Shown here piece after piece: positions 8,023 through 15,414 of a stretch of 64,000 nucleotides of DNA. Both the position numbers and the translations under genes were made by a program. The notes under the pieces were generated by a model, which was not told the origin of the DNA, ran no database searches, and saw only the letters and a program-made list of their open reading frames with translations. The first letter of the stretch is position 1. Each line of letters opens with the position of its first letter. Source of the DNA: Thermus caliditerrae (GTDB lineage: Bacteria > Deinococcota > Deinococci > Deinococcales > Thermaceae); assembly GCF_021462525.1 (NCBI RefSeq), contig NZ_JAKEDT010000001.1:204753-268752 (forward strand), in the 5' to 3' direction.

Positions 8023-9209
8023 ACCAGTTCCACCCCAAAGGCCGTGGACCCCCCGGTGCCGTGGCAGATGGCCGCCAGGCCCCTTTCTTCCCCCTTCTGC
8101 CTTAGGGCGTTCAGGAGGGTGACCAGGATCCTGGCCCCACTGGCCCCGATGGGGTGGCCCAGGGCCACCGCCCCCCCGAAGACGTTGAGGCGCTCGTAGG
8201 GCACCCCCAGAAGGCGGCGGAAGAGGACGTTGTTGAGGGCGAAGGCCTCGTTGTTCTCAAAAAGGCCGAAGTCTTCAATCTGCATGCCAAGCCGGTCCAG
8301 CAGACGCTTCACCGCGGGGATGGGGGCCTCGGGGAAGCGCCAGGGCTCCCCCGCCGCCCAGGCCCCGCCCAGCACCCGGGCCAGGGGCTTCAGGCCGTGG
8401 GCCTTCACCGCCTCCTCCGAGGCCAAAAGAAGGGCCGCCGCCCCGTCGGAGATCTGGCTGGCGTTCCCCGCGGTGAGGATGCCGTCCTTCCGGAAGGCGG
8501 GCCTAAGGGCGGCCAGGGACTCCAAGGTGGTCTCGGGCCTTATCCCCTCGTCCCGGTCCACCACCACCGGCCCCTTCTTCCCGGGAAGCTCCATGGGGGC
8601 GATCTCCTGGGCGAAGAACCCCTTCTCCGTGGCCTCCGCCGCCCTCTTATGGGAGAGGAAGGCGGCCTCGTCCACCTCCTCCCGGCCCACCCCATAGTCC
8701 TGGGCGAGCCTTTCCGCCTGCTCCCCCATGGCCTCGCCCGAAAAGGGGTCGGAAAGCCCGTCCCTTAGGAGGATGTCCTGGAGGTTTTCCGGCGCCCCCA
8801 TGAGGAACTTGTACCCCCACCTTGCCCGGTGGGAGAGGTAGAAGCCCGCCTGGCTCATGGACTCCATCCCCCCGGCCAGCACCAGGTGCGCCTCCCCCGT
8901 GCGCAGGAACTGCACGGCATTCATAACGGCCATCATCCCCGAGGCGCAGACCATGTCCACCTGGTACCCGTCCACCTCCTTGGGGATGCCCGCCTTGAGG
9001 GCCGCCTGCCGGGGAAGGAGCTGCCCGTGCCCAGCCCTTAGCACGTTCCCGAACACGTAGAGGTCCAAATCCTTCCCCTCCACCCCCGCCCAGGCCAAAG
9101 CGGCCCGCATGGCGTGGGCTCCAAGCTCCACCGGGCTCACATCCTTCAGCGCCCCCCCGAACCGGCCGATGGGGGTGCGCGCCGCGGAAACGATGTAGAC
9201 CTCGCCCAT
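8019..9209 (-). CDS. Acetyl-CoA acetyltransferase (thiolase)
   Basis: 396-residue thiolase condensing or cleaving acyl-CoA. It opens with EVYIVSAARTPIGRFGG. The acylated Cys is in MVCASGMMAVMNA, the C-terminal region has NNEAFALNN and GHPIGASGARI, and the second catalytic Cys is in AICHGTGGSTAFGVEL. The frame is open upstream, but ATG 9209 is where family similarity begins and has a G-rich run before it. The gene stands alone and diverges from the pilus cluster. Biosynthetic and degradative forms cannot be separated from sequence alone. Confidence 0.92.
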   Translation of the reverse strand: MGEVYIVSAARTPIGRFGGALKDVSPVELGAHAMRAALAWAGVEGKDLDLYVFGNVLRAGHGQLLPRQAALKAGIPKEVDGYQVDMVCASGMMAVMNAVQFLRTGEAHLVLAGGMESMSQAGFYLSHRARWGYKFLMGAPENLQDILLRDGLSDPFSGEAMGEQAERLAQDYGVGREEVDEAAFLSHKRAAEATEKGFFAQEIAPMELPGKKGPVVVDRDEGIRPETTLESLAALRPAFRKDGILTAGNASQISDGAAALLLASEEAVKAHGLKPLARVLGGAWAAGEPWRFPEAPIPAVKRLLDRLGMQIEDFGLFENNEAFALNNVLFRRLLGVPYERLNVFGGAVALGHPIGASGARILVTLLNALRQKGEERGLAAICHGTGGSTAFGVELV

Positions 9210-9223
9210 AGGCCCATCATACC

Positions 9224-9237
9224 CCCCCATATGGGGG
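9224..9237. promoter_or_regulatory. 14-bp perfect palindrome between thiolase and pilus operon
   Basis: CCCCCATATGGGGG lies in the 66-bp divergent gap. Its position fits an operator or shared regulatory element, but no binding protein can be named. Confidence 0.35.
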
Positions 9238-9275
9238 ATGCGCGCCGCCTCAGTAAGGAGCATCCTGAAGATGCC

Positions 9276-10832
9276 ATGCGGAAAGGTATAGCCACGCCAA
9301 TTACCCTGATCGTACTCCTGGTGGTGTTCGTGAGCCTGCTGGCAGCCACCAGCTACATGGCCCTGGGCGCCCTAAAGGGAACGGCCACCGAACGGGCGGT
9401 CTACCAGGCTTTCCTCATCTCCGAAAGTGCCCTGGACGCCCTACCGGTACTCTTGCGAAAGGCAGGGTGTGGGGGCAATGCCCCAACCGACTACACCCTT
9501 CCAGCTCAGGGTGGCCCCGCGGCCCAAGCCACCTACGTGTACAAAGCGGGAACCCTCCAGGAGAACGGCATTCCCAAGCTCCCCCAAACCGGTGGCACCA
9601 TCACGGTGGAAGCGGTAGCCGAATACGGCGGGGCGAAGGCCAGGCTGGAAAAGAGCTTCCAGGTGGGATGCGGTATCCTGGGAGCTATACCCGCCGCCCT
9701 CACCTCGCGTCCTAGGGTGGAAGTCCGGGGTAATGCCAAAGTGATAGGGGAGAACTTTGCCACTAGCACTGGCGTGTTGCCCCGGACATTTCCCGCTTCT
9801 GGCCTGACTCAGGTCGTCATAGGGAGTAACACGCAGTTGCTTGTACCCCCTGAACAGAATGGGAAGCGGCAAACCTTTACCCTGAGCGTGGCGGATGCCA
9901 GCCTTATTCCCGTGGGTGGCTATATTCAAATTCCCACGGGAGGCACAGCCAAGACCTACCGAGTGGAAGCCAAGTCCGGGAATACCCTCACCCTTTTGCC
10001 CTTATTTTCCCCTAGCGCAACCGATGTCATCCTGCCCCTGGCTCCCGTGGGCCTGGTGGAGTATGGGGTGAAGGACTACGACGCGGCCACCAAGACCTTT
10101 ACCCTAAGCGAGGTGCGCGGTCTGGTGGTAGGGCAGAAGTTCAAGGTGGGCGGGTACGAGGGAACCATCCAAGGGATCAACCTCGAGGCCAAACGCATCA
10201 CCGTTTCGTGGACCACTTCCGAGCCCTCGCCGAGCCAAATAGGGGAGGGAACTCCCTTCATTCCCCAAGTGGTGGGTGTGGCCAGCCATCTGGGAATCGA
10301 CACCGATGGCGGGGCCAACATCCAAAACGGACAACTCCCCAACTCCCCCCTTGTCCCCGCTGACCGCGACCAGCTCTTCCAAAGGGTTTTTGGCATGAGC
10401 AAACAGGAATTTCTCCGCCTTTACCCGCCTTCCAGCTCGTTCAACGGCAACCTCAGCAACTGGGAGCTCAAGGTGGTGAACGGCCCCTTAAACCTCACCG
10501 GAAACAGCTCCATCTGTGGCCAAGGTATCCTGGTGGTTTTTGGGGAACTCACCGTAAACGGCTCGTGCGGAAGCGGTTTCCAGGGGCTCATCTACGTGGC
10601 CGGGGATTACGATCAGCAGGGGAATGCCTCCATCACTGGGGCCGTGGTGGTGGAAGGCAAAGCCGATATCGGGTGCAGCAGCGAAGACTGCGAAACGAAA
10701 ATTGCGGGTACCCAGGCGAAAAACCAGGAGGGTAAGATTGAATACAGCGCCCTGGTCCTACACCGGCTCCGCATGGCTTCCGCTGGCACGGTCAACGTAA
10801 CCCCCATTGCCGGAACGTGGAGGCGGCGGTGA
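9276..10832 (+). CDS. ComZ/PilX-like pilus-tip or competence protein
   Basis: 518-residue protein with one N-terminal membrane segment (MRKGIATPITLIVLLVVFVSLLAATSY in outline) of the PilX/ComZ type rather than a canonical GFTLIE prepilin signal. A long exported domain follows with Cys pairs. Near residues 380-480, alternating short strands and Gly/Asn turns (GPLNLTGNSSICGQG, LTVNGSCGSGFQG, GDYDQQGNASITG) suggest a beta-solenoid. Thermus ComZ, a large tip protein needed for DNA uptake, is the nearest known candidate. The first prepilin gene overlaps its stop by 4 bp. Base composition from 9.7 kb onward is less GC-rich than in neighbouring genes. Confidence 0.68.
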   Translation: MRKGIATPITLIVLLVVFVSLLAATSYMALGALKGTATERAVYQAFLISESALDALPVLLRKAGCGGNAPTDYTLPAQGGPAAQATYVYKAGTLQENGIPKLPQTGGTITVEAVAEYGGAKARLEKSFQVGCGILGAIPAALTSRPRVEVRGNAKVIGENFATSTGVLPRTFPASGLTQVVIGSNTQLLVPPEQNGKRQTFTLSVADASLIPVGGYIQIPTGGTAKTYRVEAKSGNTLTLLPLFSPSATDVILPLAPVGLVEYGVKDYDAATKTFTLSEVRGLVVGQKFKVGGYEGTIQGINLEAKRITVSWTTSEPSPSQIGEGTPFIPQVVGVASHLGIDTDGGANIQNGQLPNSPLVPADRDQLFQRVFGMSKQEFLRLYPPSSSFNGNLSNWELKVVNGPLNLTGNSSICGQGILVVFGELTVNGSCGSGFQGLIYVAGDYDQQGNASITGAVVVEGKADIGCSSEDCETKIAGTQAKNQEGKIEYSALVLHRLRMASAGTVNVTPIAGTWRRR

Positions 10833-11266
10833 GGCGAGGTTTTTCCCTCTTAGAGGTCCTGATCGTTCTGGGGATCATAGGTGTGCTCCTGGCCCTGGTG
10901 GCACCCAACTACCTTCGCTGGCGGGCCCAAGCCCAGCTGGATGAGGCCGCCCGCTCCCTGGCCTGGACCCTGCAACAGGCCCGGGCAGAGGCCAAGCGGA
11001 GCAACAGCTCTCGCTGCGTTAAGGTTTTCCAAAATGGCTGGGCCTCCGGCACCAACTGCGACAACCTGAACCAACCAAGCACGACCCTCAAGGAAATCAC
11101 CATCAGCACCAACTATGCCAACACACCTCCCCTCTCGGTGGTGTTCCACCCTCCCTACGGCACCACCGACGCTCCCCTGAAGAAATTCACCCTCACCCAC
11201 CAGCGCGCCCAGCTGCAGCGCTCCGTTCACGTGGTCGGCGTCATCGGAAAGGTGATCGTGCGATGA
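10829..11266 (+). CDS. Type IV pilin-like minor pseudopilin (GspH/FimT-like)
   Basis: 145-residue prepilin-like protein with signal RRGFSLLEVLIVLGIIGVLL: a short basic leader, cleavage before Phe, Glu at +5, then the hydrophobic helix. The remainder has the minor-pilin pattern RAQAQLDEAARSLAWTLQQARAEAKR and two Cys. The GTG at 10829 is chosen because GGAGG sits 5 nt upstream and it overlaps the previous stop (GTGA). By position it corresponds to one of the PilA1-PilA3 pseudopilins of the Thermus transformation cluster. Confidence 0.85.
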   Translation: MRRGFSLLEVLIVLGIIGVLLALVAPNYLRWRAQAQLDEAARSLAWTLQQARAEAKRSNSSRCVKVFQNGWASGTNCDNLNQPSTTLKEITISTNYANTPPLSVVFHPPYGTTDAPLKKFTLTHQRAQLQRSVHVVGVIGKVIVR

Positions 11267-11709
11267 AAAAGGGTTTTTCTCTAGTAGAAATCCTCGTGGC
11301 TCTGGCCATCTTCGGCCTCCTCAGCGGCATAGTCCTCTCTTCGCTTTTGGGTCTGTTTCGCGTGAACCAAAGCGCAGGCCTCGAGGCCCGCGCCGTGGTG
11401 GTGGCCAAGGACTTCCTGGAACGGGCGGTGAAGGAGTCCAGCTACACGGCCTCGGGGACCAGCTACGTACTCAACGTTCCCAAGCCGGCGCAAACCCAGG
11501 GCTTCAGCGTGAGCCTGAAGGCGGCCGGGCGCATGGACACCAGCGCCGCCCTAACGTTCTCCTCCTGCACAGACGCAGGGTCAACGTACACCTGCACCGT
11601 GACCTGCAACCAAAACAACACCCCCGTGGCCTGCCGTCTGGTGGCCCTCGAGGTCCAACTCAAGGACAGGGGCAGGACCTTCACCTTTTACCGGGAGTGG
11701 GCGCCATGA
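11263..11709 (+). CDS. Type IV pilin-like minor pseudopilin
   Basis: 148-residue prepilin-like protein: MKKGFSLVEILVALAIFGLL gives a class III signal with Glu at +5, then a helix and a C-terminal domain with three Cys (SCTDAG, TCTVTCNQ, VACRLVAL). It overlaps the previous gene (ATGA) and the next one, so it lies in one translationally coupled operon. It probably forms part of the pilus or DNA-uptake tip complex; which of PilA1-PilA3 it matches cannot be set from sequence alone. Confidence 0.85.
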   Translation: MKKGFSLVEILVALAIFGLLSGIVLSSLLGLFRVNQSAGLEARAVVVAKDFLERAVKESSYTASGTSYVLNVPKPAQTQGFSVSLKAAGRMDTSAALTFSSCTDAGSTYTCTVTCNQNNTPVACRLVALEVQLKDRGRTFTFYREWAP

Positions 11710-12317
11710 GGAAAGGCTTCACCCTGTTGGAAATCCTGGTGGCCATCGCCGTTTTGGGCATCTTCACCGCCGCTCTGCTTTCCTTCATGCAAAGCACGCT
11801 GGCCGCCAACCGAACCGCGCGGGTCCAGGCCCAGCTTCTGGAGGAGCTCAAAGACGCCTCAGGCTACCTCGCCGATACCCTCCAGGAGGCCAAAGCGGTC
11901 CTCACTTCCGCCCAGGTGAACGGCCAAACCTGCGCCCCCCCTTCCTGCCTTGCGGTGCTGGTGCCCGAGAGCGCGACCAGCTGCGCCCTCCGGGCCTACC
12001 GCCTGGAAAACCGAAGCGCCGTGGGCGACGACTACAAGGCCCCTGACCCTTGGGCGGACGCCAATACCCGCATGCTCCGGGAGTACCGCCTGGGCGGCCA
12101 ATCCTGTACCGCCACCTCCTTCACCAACGCCCAACCCTACGTGGTCCTGGACCTGGTGGACAACGACTCCAACCTGAGCTTTTTCCAGGTAGACACGAAC
12201 CCCACCCGGATCACCCTCAACATCCGATTGAAAGCCCGCGAGAGAACCCGCATCGTGTACGTGCCGGGGAACAACCAGGCCTACCAGGTGCGCATCTACC
12301 CCAGGAACGCTCCCTAA
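11706..12317 (+). CDS. Type IV pilin-like minor pseudopilin (PilW-like)
   Basis: 203-residue prepilin-like protein with signal MRKGFTLLEILVAIAVLGIF (Glu at +5), an extended N-terminal helix and a larger C-terminal domain with four Cys. The ATG at 11706 overlaps the preceding stop (ATGA) and gives a short basic leader; an in-frame GTG nine bases earlier is less likely. As the longest of the three pseudopilins, it resembles PilW/GspJ. A hairpin shortly downstream probably ends this operon. Confidence 0.84.
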   Translation: MRKGFTLLEILVAIAVLGIFTAALLSFMQSTLAANRTARVQAQLLEELKDASGYLADTLQEAKAVLTSAQVNGQTCAPPSCLAVLVPESATSCALRAYRLENRSAVGDDYKAPDPWADANTRMLREYRLGGQSCTATSFTNAQPYVVLDLVDNDSNLSFFQVDTNPTRITLNIRLKARERTRIVYVPGNNQAYQVRIYPRNAP

Positions 12318-12360
12318 GTTTTCACACCCCTTTCACACCCCCCTGCCATCCTGAGACTGA

Positions 12361-12376
12361 CCCCCCAAACGGGGGG
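12361..12376 (+). terminator. Hairpin ending the minor-pilin operon
   Basis: CCCCCC-AAAC-GGGGGG, 44 nt past the last pseudopilin stop. The stem is strong but the following T tract is short (GTTG), and it abuts the next promoter. Confidence 0.6.
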
Positions 12377-12377
12377 G

Positions 12378-12407
12378 TTGACAAGGGCAGGAGAAGCCCC
12401 CGAGAAT
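12378..12407 (+). promoter_or_regulatory. Promoter of the major pilin gene
   Basis: A perfect -35 TTGACA (12378-12383) and GAGAAT -10 (12402-12407) are separated by 18 nt. This leaves a leader of roughly 125 nt before the pilin ATG at 12540, which carries AAGGAGA as ribosome site. I see no further recognised element in the leader. Confidence 0.65.
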
Positions 12408-12539
12408 GGCGGGCGAGAGGAGGTGAGAGCAGGGTTAGAGATAGAAGGTAAAGCGGTGAAGGCAGGTCGGCAATAGGCAAAAGGCACTCATGGCCGCGCA
12501 ATACATGAAGGCGCGGGAAAACCTTAAGGAGATAGAGGT

Positions 12540-12890
12540 ATGCGGAACGCAAAAGGCTTTACCCTGATTGAGCTCCTGATCGTCATTGCCATCATCGCCA
12601 TCCTGGCTGCGGTTTTGATCCCCAACGTGCTGAACGCCCGTAAGCGGGCCACGGACAGCGCCGCCCAAGCCTTCGCCCGGCAGGTGGTTACCTGGATTGC
12701 CGCCGCCGACACAGCGGGCATAGATGTCACTGACGTAACTTCTTGTACTGATGCCAAGCTCCAAGCCGAAGGAGCCCCGAATAAGTTGCCTAACGGGGTA
12801 GCTGATTGCAGCGTGGCCTATGACGGTCAGGGGAAGTGGACCGTAACGGTCGAATCCCAGGCGGGTAACACATTCACGGCCACGTATTGA
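12540..12890 (+). CDS. pilA4: Major type IV pilin PilA4
   Basis: 116-residue precursor with a textbook class III signal: MRNAKGFTLIELLIVIAIIA, cleaved after Gly, with Glu at +5. The helix IAILAAVLIPNVLNARKRA and a short C-terminal domain with two Cys (SCTDAKLQ and VADCSVAYDG) follow. It matches the size and layout of Thermus PilA4, the main fibre subunit needed for pili, twitching and DNA uptake. It has its own promoter and terminator, as suits high expression, and a clear AAGGAGA ribosome site. Its codons are less GC-rich than those of nearby genes. Confidence 0.92.
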   Translation: MRNAKGFTLIELLIVIAIIAILAAVLIPNVLNARKRATDSAAQAFARQVVTWIAAADTAGIDVTDVTSCTDAKLQAEGAPNKLPNGVADCSVAYDGQGKWTVTVESQAGNTFTATY

Positions 12891-12904
12891 CTCTGGTAAC
12901 TACC

Positions 12905-12940
12905 CCCCGCCTTGGCCTTGCGCCGAGGCGGGGTTTCCTT
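12905..12940 (+). terminator. Intrinsic terminator of pilA4
   Basis: Stem CCCCGCCT (12905-12912) with AGGCGGGG (12926-12933), extended by inner GG/CC pairs, followed by TTTCCTTT. Confidence 0.8.
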
Positions 12941-12954
12941 TCTGGCCCCTTTGT

Positions 12955-14062
12955 CTCATACCCTTTCACGCAGAACCCTTCGCCCCGGGCCACCAGTGGA
13001 AGAGGGTGTGCCTCCTGAGGAGCTCCCGGTCCCGCTGCAGGGCCAACCACCGCCTCTCCACCGCCTCCATCAAGGCCTCCAGGTCCGCAAAGTACCGGTT
13101 CGCCACCGCCTCGTTCACCAAAGGCCACACCCGCTCCACCGGCTGCAGCTCCGGGGAGTAGGGAGGCAAAAACACCAGCCGGATGCCCTCGGGCACCTCC
13201 ACCCTCGGGGACACGTGCCACCCCGCCCGGTCCAAAACCACCCACACCTCCCCCTCCTCCTCCCCAAGCCACCCGCGAAACTCCCGCAAGGCCCAGCTCA
13301 TCACCTCGGTGTCTATCCCATCCACCAGAAGGCTCAGGCTCTCCCCCGTCTCCGGCTCCACGAAGGTGCACAGGTAGAACCACCGGTACCGGTGCGCCAC
13401 CACCGCCTTGGGCCTCTCCCCCCGCCGGGCCCACACCCGCCGGTACACCGGCTTCAGCCCCAACCGGTGCTCATCGTAGGCAAATACCCTCACCCTTCGC
13501 CCCGCTGCCCGGGCCGCCTCCACCTCTTGGCGGAGTTTTTTTTGAACGCCTCCTGCGCCTCCCTCTCCGCCTTCCGGTGCACCGGGCGCGGTACCCGCAG
13601 GGCAAACCCCGCCTCTTGGAGTAGGCGGTAGATGGGGGTCAAGATACGAGCTCCGCTCGTGACGAGGGAAAGCCGCTTCCCCAAATGTTCCGCCACCCAC
13701 CGCTGCAGCTTGGGCCCCGTCCACAAGCCCCCGTCGGGAGGGGGACCCTCCAGGGCCTCCAGCACCTTTAGGGTCTCCTCCGGGGTGAGCTTGGGCTGGG
13801 CTCCGGGGTTGGAGTGCCGCCCATCCCGCAGGGCCTCGGGGCCCAGGAGGTTGTACCGGCGCACGGTGGCGTGCACCCAGCGGGGGGTCTGCAGGGTGAT
13901 GCGGGCGATCTCCCTGGCGGAGAGGCCCTTGGCCGCGTGGTAGACGGCTTGGAAGCGGGTCTTTTCCACCGGGTCCTTGGCCTTTTTGTACCTGCGCTCC
14001 AGTTCCCTCAAGGTCAGGTGACGGGCTACCTGGGGCATGGAAGAAGAGGGTGCGGAATGAGG
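12955..14062 (-). mobile_element. IS630-family insertion sequence
   Basis: A single-transposase element of about 1.1 kb. Candidate imperfect terminal repeats are CTCATACCC at 12955 and the inward-reading CTCATTCCGCACCC ending near 14062. They match only partly, so the exact ends and the TA duplication typical of the family are unresolved. It sits just past the pilA4 terminator and so appears not to break a gene. Confidence 0.7.
12966..14038 (-). CDS. IS630-family transposase, two frames joined by -1 frameshift
   Basis: The first frame (14038 down to 13490) encodes helix-turn-helix DNA-binding domains (LSAREIARITLQTPRWVHATVRRYN; LTPEETLKVLEAL). The second (to 12966) encodes the DDE core: Asp in FAYDEHRLGL, Asp in WVVLDRAGWH and Glu in PYSPELQPVERVW. 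They overlap at a run of eight A on the coding strand (13536-13543). In the first frame it reads A AAA AAC, a classical slippery heptamer, and a -1 shift joins the frames into about 357 residues, the normal size for IS630 proteins. Programmed shifting or transcriptional slippage would make an active enzyme; a plain inactivating indel is the alternative. Confidence 0.82.
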
Positions 14063-14065
14063 GCC

Positions 14066-14626
14066 CTACTGGAGCACTTCTCTGTAGATTTCCTCCAAGG
14101 CAATCCCCACCCCCAGGCAGGGCACCTCCACCTCTCCCCCCTCAAAGACCCGGTAAAGCCACCCCTCCGCGCCCCGGAAGTACCCCTCCACCCGCCGGGT
14201 GCGGCTGTCCACCAGGAGGTAGCCCTGGAGGGAGGGAATCTCCCGGTAGCGCCAGAGCTTCTCCCGGCGGTCCGTGGCCTCCGTGCCCTCGGAGAGCACC
14301 TCCACCACCAGGCAGGGGCGTTCCTTGTAGAGGGGGTGGGGGTCCTCGCCGCAGACCACCATCAGGTCTGGGTAGTAAAAGGTGCGTTCGGAAACCCGCA
14401 GGCGCATGTCGGAGAAGAAGACCCGGCACCCCCGCGCCTGGGCCGCAGGGCGCAGGAGGAAATAGAGGTTCCCCACCAAAAGGTTGTGGGCCTCGCTAGC
14501 CCCGGCCATGGCGTAGGGTACACCCTCCAGGAGCTCGTGCCGCTCCTCCTGGGAGGCCTCCCAGGCCAGGTACTCTTCGGCCCCCATGGGGCGGAGAAGC
14601 TTGGCGGCCTCTCCCACGGGCCCCAT
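14066..14626 (-). CDS. Uma2-family (DUF820) putative endonuclease
   Basis: 186-residue Uma2-family protein with a restriction-endonuclease-like fold. Signatures: GAEEYLAWEASQEERHELLEGVPYAM, VFFSDMRLRV, FYYPDLMVVC (Asp), CLVVEVLSEGTEATDRREKLWRY (Glu plus x-Glu) and YLLVDSRTRRVE. These families are abundant in Thermus and cyanobacteria and their targets are unknown. It abuts the IS630 element on its 3' side and diverges from a coiled-coil gene. Two further members lie at 21.05-22.12 kb. Confidence 0.85.
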   Translation of the reverse strand: MGPVGEAAKLLRPMGAEEYLAWEASQEERHELLEGVPYAMAGASEAHNLLVGNLYFLLRPAAQARGCRVFFSDMRLRVSERTFYYPDLMVVCGEDPHPLYKERPCLVVEVLSEGTEATDRREKLWRYREIPSLQGYLLVDSRTRRVEGYFRGAEGWLYRVFEGGEVEVPCLGVGIALEEIYREVLQ

Positions 14627-14664
14627 TCTAACCCCGCCCGCGACATGCTACCCTAAGGGCAGGC

Positions 14665-15036
14665 ATGACCACCGAGGAACGCCTCTACAAGCTGGAGGGG
14701 ATCGTGGAAGGGGTCATGGCCACCCTCCCCTCCCGGGTGGCGGGGGTGGAAAACCGCATGGACCTCCTGCGGCAGGAGCTCAAGGGGGAGCTGCAGGCCC
14801 TGCGGCAGGAGGTCAGGGAGGAAATCCAAGCCCTGCGGCTGGAGGTCAGGGGGGAAATCCAGGCCCTGCGCCAGGAGCTCAAGGGGGATGTTCACGCGTT
14901 GCACCAGGAGGTTATGGGAGAAATCCAGGCCCTGCGCCAGGAGGTCAAGGGGGACATCAACGCCGCCCTCAACCGGCTGATGCTCTACTTCACCGCCCTG
15001 GCCGCCGCCTTGGCCCTGCTCACCCTGCTACGCTAG
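14665..15036 (+). CDS. Tail-anchored coiled-coil protein with six hendecad repeats
   Basis: 123-residue protein of unknown function. Residues 1-33 (MTTEERLYKLEGIVEGVMAT in the first 20) are a conserved cap. Six consecutive 11-residue repeats of the type RQELKGELQAL follow. The protein ends with DINAALNRLMLYFTALAAALALLTLLR, a single C-terminal membrane segment. Eleven-residue periodicity suggests a right-handed or straight coiled coil. A paralogue at 17.25-17.82 kb has the same cap and tail but twelve repeats. No enzymatic motif is seen; a membrane-tethered spacer or scaffold is a guess. Confidence 0.75.
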   Translation: MTTEERLYKLEGIVEGVMATLPSRVAGVENRMDLLRQELKGELQALRQEVREEIQALRLEVRGEIQALRQELKGDVHALHQEVMGEIQALRQEVKGDINAALNRLMLYFTALAAALALLTLLR

Positions 15037-15063
15037 ACAGGCCATCGCTCGTAAAGCCGCCAG

Positions 15064-15366
15064 TCACGCAACCCTTAGCGCCTCCCGCTCCACCCGCCCC
15101 CGCAGCTCGGGCCGCAAAGACCCCTCGGTGACCAGGTCCACCCGTGTGCCCAACACCTCCTCCAAAAAAAGCTTAAGGCCCATATACCCCAGAAAACCTG
15201 GGCGGCGTGCGAAGCGCACCAGGAAGTCCACATCGCTTCCCGGCCCGGCTTCCCCGCGGGCGGTGGAACCGAAAAGATAAAGGGCTTCCACCCCAAAGCG
15301 CTGCCGCAACTCCTCCAGGTGTGGGGCCAGCCTGCTTTGGACCTCCTCGAGGCGCATCGCCCTCAT
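15064..15366 (-). CDS. Orphan minimal nucleotidyltransferase (MNT)
   Basis: About 100 residues with an exact GSX10DXD motif: GS, TARGEAGPGS, DVD, within ALYLFGSTARGEAGPGSDVD. This is the fold of MntA antitoxins, but no HEPN gene adjoins it: upstream on the same strand is scpA and downstream is the converging coiled-coil gene. ATG at 15366 is used; ATG 15357 (MRLEEVQ) is also possible and has GAGGG close upstream. It may be a remnant of a toxin-antitoxin pair or act on an unlinked partner. Confidence 0.8.
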   Translation of the reverse strand: MRAMRLEEVQSRLAPHLEELRQRFGVEALYLFGSTARGEAGPGSDVDFLVRFARRPGFLGYMGLKLFLEEVLGTRVDLVTEGSLRPELRGRVEREALRVA

Positions 15367-15414
15367 TCTACAAAGCGCCAAGACCCCAGGAGCGCCTCCC
15401 AACGCCCAAGCCCC

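Noticed and set aside
13646-13666. Origin of transfer or attachment site at the ACGAG palindromes
   Set aside because: No integrase, relaxase or duplicated core sequence is nearby; it lies within the transposase frame.
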